Source of the DNA: CAZQVN01 sp964596775
GTDB lineage: Bacteria; Eisenbacteria; RBG-16-71-46; JABDJR01; JAWXBZ01
Assembly: GCA_964596775.1 (NCBI GenBank)
Contig: CAZQVN010000010.1
Location: 1 to 64,000 of the forward strand
Direction: 5' to 3'
Length of the DNA stretch: 64,000 nt
Made by a program: the position numbers and the translations under genes. Below, one piece after another: positions 59,407-64,000 of the stretch (positions within the stretch are counted from its first letter, which is position 1; every line of letters begins with the position of its first letter). The notes beneath the pieces are model-generated. The model did not search any database. It was not told the origin of the DNA and saw only the letters and a list, made by a program, of their open reading frames with translations.

Positions 59407-60632
59407 CGCGCGGGGCAAAGACCGGACCGGGCGAGGGCGCCGCCCCCCGCGCCGCTGCAGTGACCCTCCTCGGTCGTAGTCCGTCCGAGTTCGTGCGCCC
59501 GAATGATCGCAACGAACTCACCGCCTTTCTGCGTGATACGTCGGGACCGGTTGTCCCCTTCGGCGGCGGCACCCGCCTCGGCCTCGGCGCCCCGCTCGAC
59601 GCGGAGCGGTTCACCGCGGTGGACCTGACCGGCCTGGACCGGATCGTGGATCACGCGGCGGAAGATCTCACGGTGACCGTCGAGGCCGGCGTGACCCTCG
59701 CCGCGCTCCGGTCGACGCTGGCGGCGCGGAACCAGTGGCTGCCGCTCGATCCCCTCCATCCGGAAGCGGCCACCGTCGGCGGCATGGTGGCCACCGGCGC
59801 CTGGGGACCGTTGCGCCCGTTCGGCGAAACGCCGCGCCGTCACCTTATAGGGATTTCCGTGATGGACGACTCCGGCACGATCACCCGCGCGGGGGGACGG
59901 CTCGTCAAGAACGTGGCCGGCTACGACCTGATGAAGCTGCACACGGGGGCCCTCGGTTCGCTCGGCCTGATTGTCGAGATGTCGTTCCGCGTGCAGCCGA
60001 AGCCGGAAACGGAAGTTCTGCTGACCGCGGAGATCGGCGGGGCGGCCGGGGCGGCGGAGTTTGCCGCGGCGCTCCGGCGGTCCGACGTGGAGCCCGGGCT
60101 GTTCCTGGTTCACGACGAGGACCTGCATGTCGGCCTGCTCGGCTTCCGCGAGGACGTGGCCCGGAAGGAGGTGCGTCTCGGGGAGATCGCCGAAGCGGCG
60201 GGCCTTGTCTTCGACGCGCGCTACGAACGGGCGGATGCCGCGGAGAGGCGGGCGCGCCTGTTCCGCGCGATTCCGGACGGGGGCGTGGAACTGCGCCTGT
60301 CCGTGCTTCCGACCCGGCTGTTTGCGCTGCTGGAGAAGGTCGACGCCGCGGGACTGCTCGAACTCCACCGCGAACTCCACCCGGAGTCGGGGGTCCTCCG
60401 CGTGCTGGCCGCGCCGCCGAACGTCCCGGCGCCGCCGGCGATCGCGGCCCTCCGGCGCCACGCCGAAGAGCTGGACGGGCACCTCGTCGTCGAGTGCGCA
60501 CCGGGAGTCGCGGCGCCGGACATCGACCCCTGGGGTTCCCCCGGCGCCGGCGCTCCGTTGATGGCCGCGCTCAAGAAGGCGCTGGATCCGGAACGGCGGT
60601 TCAACCCGGGCCGCGTTGCGGGGGGACTGTGA
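59403..60632 (+). CDS. glcE: Glycolate oxidase subunit GlcE
   Basis: A 409-residue second FAD-domain subunit. VVPFGGGTRLGLG, GGMVATGAWGPLRPFGETPR and GGRLVKNVAGYDLMKLHTGALGSLG are signatures that separate GlcE from GlcD. The C-terminus is short. The gene overlaps glcD at its start (ATGA) and glcF at its end (GTGA), so all three are coupled. Confidence 0.92.
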   Translation: MTRGAKTGPGEGAAPRAAAVTLLGRSPSEFVRPNDRNELTAFLRDTSGPVVPFGGGTRLGLGAPLDAERFTAVDLTGLDRIVDHAAEDLTVTVEAGVTLAALRSTLAARNQWLPLDPLHPEAATVGGMVATGAWGPLRPFGETPRRHLIGISVMDDSGTITRAGGRLVKNVAGYDLMKLHTGALGSLGLIVEMSFRVQPKPETEVLLTAEIGGAAGAAEFAAALRRSDVEPGLFLVHDEDLHVGLLGFREDVARKEVRLGEIAEAAGLVFDARYERADAAERRARLFRAIPDGGVELRLSVLPTRLFALLEKVDAAGLLELHRELHPESGVLRVLAAPPNVPAPPAIAALRRHAEELDGHLVVECAPGVAAPDIDPWGSPGAGAPLMAALKKALDPERRFNPGRVAGGL

Positions 60633-62068
60633 GCGGACCGGTTCGGAGCGGAGGGACGGCCACCGGCGCGGCGCCGAGCCGACCGGGCACCGGACGGACC
60701 CACGAATCCGGAACAGGTTCTGGAACCCGTTTCGCCACGCCGCGCGCCTTCAGCGACTGCGTCCACTGCGGCCTCTGCCTGAGCGCGTGCCCCACCTATC
60801 TCGAGGTCGGCCAGGAGCCGGATTCGCCGCGCGGGCGCATCTACCTGATGAAGGCGCTCGCCGAGGGGCGGCTCGAGCCGGAGCCGGAGGTCACGCGGCA
60901 TATCGACCTCTGTCTCGGCTGCCGGGCGTGCGAAACGGCGTGCCCGTCCGGGGTGAGCTACGGACATCTTCTCGAGGAAACACGGGCCTGGCTCGACGCC
61001 GAGGCCCGACGCGGCGCGGCACCCTTGTCGGGCCGGCGGGGACCGGCACGCCTCGCGTCCGGGCTGTTCCGGGACGTGGTCCTCGGCCACGTCATGACGG
61101 ATCCGGGACTGTTCCGGTTGGCCATCGAGGCCACGCGGGCGGTGTCCCGGCTCGGCCTCGGCGGCCTGACGAAGCCGCTGATGCCGGAGGGTTTCGACGC
61201 CGCGGGGTGGAGCGGCGTTCTCGCGCCCCGGAAACGCACGACGCTTCCGGTCACGATACCGGCGGTACCGCCGGTCCGGGGTCGCGTGGCGCTGCTCACC
61301 GGCTGCGTGATGGACGGCCTGTTCGGCGAAGTCAACGCGGCCACCGCCCGGGTGCTCGCCCGCGAGGGGTGGGAGGTGCGGGTGCCGCGCGGTCAGGTGT
61401 GCTGCGGAGCGTTGACCGTGCATGCCGGCCTGGCCGGTCGAACGCGGGAGATGGTGCGGGAGAACTGTTCCGTCTTCGACCGCGAAGCCGTGGATTTCAT
61501 CGTGACGAACGCGGCGGGGTGCGGAGCGGCGATGAAGGAGTACGGCGGGTTGATGGCGGGGACCGATGTCGAGGAGTCGGCGCGGAAGATCGCGTCGATG
61601 GCCCGGGATGTTTCGGAGGTGCTGGGGATGCACCCGCTGCGGGGGAGATCAAGATCGAAAGAACCCCACTGCCCCACTACCACCCAACACGGCCATTGCG
61701 GAGCAATGGCCGTGTGTTATCACGACGCCTGTCATCTCGCTCACGGGCAGAAGGTCACCGCGGCGCCGCGGGCGCTCCTGGAGCAGATCGAGGGGCTGAC
61801 GCTCCTGCCGCTGCCCGAGTCCGACGTCTGCTGCGGCAGCGCCGGCAGCTACAACATCACCGAACCGGAGATGGCGGCGCGGCTCGGGGCGCGGAAGGCG
61901 TCGAATATCCGGTCGACGGGGGCGGAGATTGTCGTTGCCGGGAATATGGGGTGCCTGGTGCAGATCGAGGCGTCGTTGAAGAGCCTCGATTCGATGGAGG
62001 CCGGATCACGACCCAGGGCCGTTCACCTGGTTACGGTGCTGGACGAGGCGATGGGTGGTGAAGGGTGA
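60629..62068 (+). CDS. glcF: Glycolate oxidase iron-sulphur subunit GlcF
   Basis: A 479-residue protein. Two 4Fe-4S ferredoxin motifs CVHCGLCLSACP and CLGCRACETACP lie in the first 120 residues, and the two CCG-type domains (VCCGALTVHAG, then VCCGSAGSYN) bind a further cluster. Residues about 338-357 form an extra stretch between DVSEVLG and YHDACH that other GlcF proteins I know do not show. It is encoded around a 13-bp perfect hairpin at 61687-61715. The last 38 bp overlap the end of vapC on the other strand. Confidence 0.9.
   Translation: MSGPVRSGGTATGAAPSRPGTGRTHESGTGSGTRFATPRAFSDCVHCGLCLSACPTYLEVGQEPDSPRGRIYLMKALAEGRLEPEPEVTRHIDLCLGCRACETACPSGVSYGHLLEETRAWLDAEARRGAAPLSGRRGPARLASGLFRDVVLGHVMTDPGLFRLAIEATRAVSRLGLGGLTKPLMPEGFDAAGWSGVLAPRKRTTLPVTIPAVPPVRGRVALLTGCVMDGLFGEVNAATARVLAREGWEVRVPRGQVCCGALTVHAGLAGRTREMVRENCSVFDREAVDFIVTNAAGCGAAMKEYGGLMAGTDVEESARKIASMARDVSEVLGMHPLRGRSRSKEPHCPTTTQHGHCGAMAVCYHDACHLAHGQKVTAAPRALLEQIEGLTLLPLPESDVCCGSAGSYNITEPEMAARLGARKASNIRSTGAEIVVAGNMGCLVQIEASLKSLDSMEAGSRPRAVHLVTVLDEAMGGEG
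61687..61715. repeat. Perfect 13-bp hairpin inside glcF
   Basis: ACACGGCCATTGC (61687-61699) and GCAATGGCCGTGT (61703-61715) are exact inverted repeats around GGA. The local codon use differs from the rest of glcF. It may be a small palindromic element inserted in frame. Confidence 0.85.
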
Positions 62069-62435
62069 TGAAACCGAGCGATTTCATTCGATCGAAGTCC
62101 GCGTCGAGGGACCAGACCTCGAGGTTGTTTTCCGCCGCGATGGCGGCGATCAGGAGATCTGCGAATCCGAAGCGTTCCCCCTTTTTGCCGGCCCGGTCGA
62201 TCCACTCCTCGATCCGGATCCACGTGGCTTCCGTCGGGGCGTAGACCGGCAGCGCCGAAAGGGCGCGGTGAACCCGGGCCCTGTCCCGGCCGGAGACTCC
62301 GGATAGAATCTCAAGGCGCACCGGGACTGCGATGGCGACGTCGTCGTTATCAAGCCGATCGTGGAGATGCTGCGCTTCCAGGGACTGACCGGATCGAAAT
62401 GCCGCGACCCAGACCGAGGTGTCGACAAGAATCAC
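62031..62435 (-). CDS. vapC: PIN-domain toxin VapC
   Basis: A 134-residue PIN nuclease. Acidic residues of the active site are D5 (VILVDTSVW), E42 (RLEILSG), D93 (GFADLLIAA) and D111/D113 (SLDADFD). It cuts RNA when not bound by VapB. The start is GTG 62435, overlapping vapB (GTGA). The end runs 38 bp into glcF on the opposite strand. Confidence 0.9.
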   Translation of the reverse strand: MILVDTSVWVAAFRSGQSLEAQHLHDRLDNDDVAIAVPVRLEILSGVSGRDRARVHRALSALPVYAPTEATWIRIEEWIDRAGKKGERFGFADLLIAAIAAENNLEVWSLDADFDRMKSLGFITLHHPSPRPAP

Positions 62436-62644
62436 TTTTTTCGGCGACCACGGGGGCGTCTTCGGGATTCGGGGATGTCGATGTCCAGCTGAACGGAACC
62501 AAGCAGATCTTTCAATTCCTCAATGTACCGGCGCCGGATCAGCTCACGCAATGACAGGATGACCGTATCGGTTTTCGATTTGAAGCCGAGGAGTCGCTGG
62601 GCTTCGCTCAGGAGTGACTCCGGGATGTCGAGAGTGGTGCGCAT
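62432..62644 (-). CDS. vapB: Antitoxin VapB, ribbon-helix-helix type
   Basis: A 70-residue protein. MRTTLDIPESLLSEAQRLLG is a ribbon-helix-helix DNA-binding start, with the family's KSKTDTVILSLRELIRR helix. The C-terminal basic tail (RRRPRGRRKK) is unusual. ATG 62644 lies 7 nt after a -10-like box, so the message may be leaderless. Confidence 0.9.
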   Translation of the reverse strand: MRTTLDIPESLLSEAQRLLGFKSKTDTVILSLRELIRRRYIEELKDLLGSVQLDIDIPESRRRPRGRRKK

Positions 62645-62903
62645 ATAATTCAGGCTAAGTCGTATGCTTCAGTATGTCAATTTGAGATCTGATTGGATGC
62701 ATTCAAGGGGTCCAAGGGTTGCGACCTTCGGTGGAATTCCACTTGTGCCGGATCAGTTTGCCGGCGACGGTGTCCAAGACATTGGAGGACAACGCCTTGT
62801 AAAAATCGCCGTTTCATGGTGAAAATTTCACCACCAAGTGGCGATATTGTCAAAACTGTATGTAACTACATATGACACATATGTTTAAAGTAACAGACCT
62901 CCC
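62645..62903. other. AT-richer spacer packed with palindromes
   Basis: This 259-bp spacer holds the vapBC promoter at its left end. Near its right end is a symmetric dyad: ATCGCC (62805-62810) and GGCGAT (62840-62845) enclose TGGTGAAA-A-TTTCACCA (62817-62833), all centred on 62825. Then follow TATGTA-AC-TACATA (62859-62872) and CATATG twice (62869-62874 and 62878-62883). I see no gene that explains it. Confidence 0.7.
62652..62680 (-). promoter_or_regulatory. vapBC promoter with direct-repeat operator
   Basis: On the minus strand a perfect -35 TTGACA (62680-62675) is followed by a 17-nt spacer and TAGCCT (62657-62652). The spacer contains CATAC twice at 10-bp spacing (plus-strand GTATG at 62662 and 62672), a likely VapB operator. 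The vapB ATG starts 7 nt after the -10. Confidence 0.55.
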
Positions 62904-63272
62904 CTACTTCGCCCCCTCATCAAACTGAATGATCCCGAACACATTCCCCTCCGTGTCGCTGCAGTACGCCACCCACCCCACGTGCGGCACGCCCGACTTC
63001 GGCTTCACCACCTTCCCCCCCGCCGCCTGGATCTTCGCCGTGTACTCGTCGCAGTCCGGAACGTCGATGACGTTCACGAACGGCGGGAACCCCGGCTGGC
63101 GCTTCATCAGCCCCCCGTTGATCCCCGGCGCCTCCTTCGGGCCGGTGTTCATCATGATGTACGGCTGCGGGCCGTCCCAGGTCTGGCTGGTCCAGCCGAA
63201 GACGCCTTCGTAGAAGCTCTTTGCGCGACCCGTATCGTCGGCGGTGATTTCGAAGTGAACGACGCGTGGCAT
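62904..63272 (-). CDS. VOC-family protein
   Basis: A 122-residue vicinal-oxygen-chelate protein with the sequence VVHFEITADDTGRAKSFYE at the start, GVFGWTSQTW, and HVGWVAYCSDTEGNVFGIIQ at the end. The fold is clear but the substrate is not. The gene is followed by cysE after 69 bp on the same strand, though operon membership is not certain. Confidence 0.88.
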   Translation of the reverse strand: MPRVVHFEITADDTGRAKSFYEGVFGWTSQTWDGPQPYIMMNTGPKEAPGINGGLMKRQPGFPPFVNVIDVPDCDEYTAKIQAAGGKVVKPKSGVPHVGWVAYCSDTEGNVFGIIQFDEGAK

Positions 63273-63341
63273 CTCTTTCCTCCCTTGTGCCGCAAGCTTC
63301 CCGTTGCGGCGGTTGAACGTTTTACGAACCGTGCGGCGACA

Positions 63342-64000
63342 TCACACCACCACCCGCGCCTTCGGCGCCACCGACTTCGCGATCCAGCAGTTCCCGCCGA
63401 TGACCGCGCCCTTGCCGATCACCGTTTCGCCGCCGAGGATCGTGGCGTTCGCGTAGATCACCACGTTGTCCTCGATCGTCGGGTGCCTCTTGTGACCCCG
63501 CAGCGTTTCCGTCTCCTTGGCCGACAGCGACAGCGCCCCGAGCGTGACCCCCTGGTACAGCCGCACGTTGTTGCCGATGGTCGTCGTCTCGCCGACGACG
63601 ACTCCGGTGCCGTGGTCGATGAAGAACGACTCGCCGATCACCGCCCCGGGATGGATGTCCACGCCGGTCTTCGAGTGGCAGATCTCGGTCATGATGCGCG
63701 GGATGATCGGCGCCTTGAGACGATGCAGCAGGTGGGCCACCCGGTACACGGTGATCGCCTGCAGGCCGGGATAGCAGAAGATGATCTCGTCGAGACCGGT
63801 GGCGGCGGGGTCGCCGTCGAAGCCGGCGCGGACGTCCCTGGCCAGGACGCGGCGCAGCTCCGGAATCTTCGCCAGGAACTCCCCGGTGATCCGCGCCGCC
63901 TCGGAGTGACAATGGGCGCAATCCCCCTTCTTCGTCTTGACGCACCGGTGATTGAGGCCGCGGTAGAGTTCCCGGGAAAGGCGCCCGCCGGCCCGGTCGA
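63342..64000 (-). CDS. cysE: Serine O-acetyltransferase, 5' end outside window
   Basis: At least 219 residues, cut at the right edge (upstream start lies outside the window). The N-terminal helical part is visible (KIPELRRVLARDVRAGFDGD, EIIFCYPGLQAITVYRVAHL) followed by the left-handed beta-helix: HSKTGVDIHPGAVIG, FFIDHGTGVVVGETT, NVRLYQGVTLG, RHPTIEDNVVIYANATILGG, and a C-terminal GNCWIAKSV. It makes O-acetylserine for cysteine synthesis. A Cys/His-rich segment near the left end (NHRCVKTKKGDCAHCHSE) may bind metal and occurs in a subset of these enzymes. Confidence 0.93.
   Translation of the reverse strand, partial: DRAGGRLSRELYRGLNHRCVKTKKGDCAHCHSEAARITGEFLAKIPELRRVLARDVRAGFDGDPAATGLDEIIFCYPGLQAITVYRVAHLLHRLKAPIIPRIMTEICHSKTGVDIHPGAVIGESFFIDHGTGVVVGETTTIGNNVRLYQGVTLGALSLSAKETETLRGHKRHPTIEDNVVIYANATILGGETVIGKGAVIGGNCWIAKSVAPKARVVV

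Noticed and set aside
62693..62875. 60-codon plus-strand frame in the palindromic spacer
   Set aside because: No ribosome site, no resemblance to a family, and it crosses the nested palindromes.

Overview
The window is a high-GC (roughly two thirds G+C) scaffold from a Gram-negative-type bacterium. It has lipoproteins, an OmpA-like protein, a probable beta-barrel, complex I genes and glycolate oxidase genes. The lineage cannot be fixed from the sequence. Two secreted proteins share an unusual C-terminal TWGxIKAxYR signature, and the three 100-N gaps suggest a metagenome assembly, so an under-described phylum is plausible. I see no rRNA, tRNA or CRISPR array.

Region 1 (1-650) is a diverged direct repeat of about 330 bp. 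Region 2 (653-23103) is the most interesting part: a glycogen-type polymer cluster interwoven with amide/ester chemistry. Reading left from about 9.9 kb are two ATP-grasp ligases, glgB, a solute-binding lipoprotein, a sensor kinase and an NtrC-type regulator, mostly joined by 4-bp overlaps. Reading right are a GT39-like membrane glycosyltransferase (cut by a gap), glgA, a third ATP-grasp paralogue, an S51-like serine hydrolase, an esterase, a fourth and different ATP-grasp protein and a second esterase, ending at a strong terminator. After a secreted protein on the other strand come a GCS2 carboxylate-amine ligase fused to CBS domains and an AstE/ASPA-like deacylase. Taken together these look like a regulated pathway that makes, decorates and trims an alpha-glucan or a linked peptide-like metabolite. 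The product is unknown.

Region 3 (23-34.6 kb) holds a large secreted M14 peptidase, a desaturase, an OmpA-like lipoprotein, an MFS exporter, an orphan ParA, a GHL10-like secreted protein, a PaaA/BoxB-like di-iron protein and a short selenoprotein of the SelW/Rdx type (CxxU, in-frame TGA). The second protein with the TWGxIKAxYR end closes the region. Region 4 (34.6-38.5 kb) is a partial complex I operon in the order nuoB-C-I-D, followed by a CGNR regulator.

Region 5 (38.5-44.6 kb) has VOC and PNPOx-like proteins, ferrochelatase, a CIA30-like protein, a YdeP-type molybdopterin oxidoreductase and DUF2237. Region 6 (44.6-48 kb) is an ECF sigma, anti-sigma and two DUF4097 proteins in one operon. 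Region 7 (48-57.8 kb) has a GH63-like glycosidase, small metabolic genes, a MarR regulator and an operon of barrel protein, cupredoxin-like protein and sensor kinase. Region 8 (57.9-64 kb) has glcDEF, vapBC, a palindrome-rich AT-richer spacer, a VOC protein and a cysE cut by the window end.

Two of the three N gaps (34156-34255 and 37803-37902) are artefacts: the same 55 bp stands on both sides, and deleting 155 bases restores an intact gene each time.
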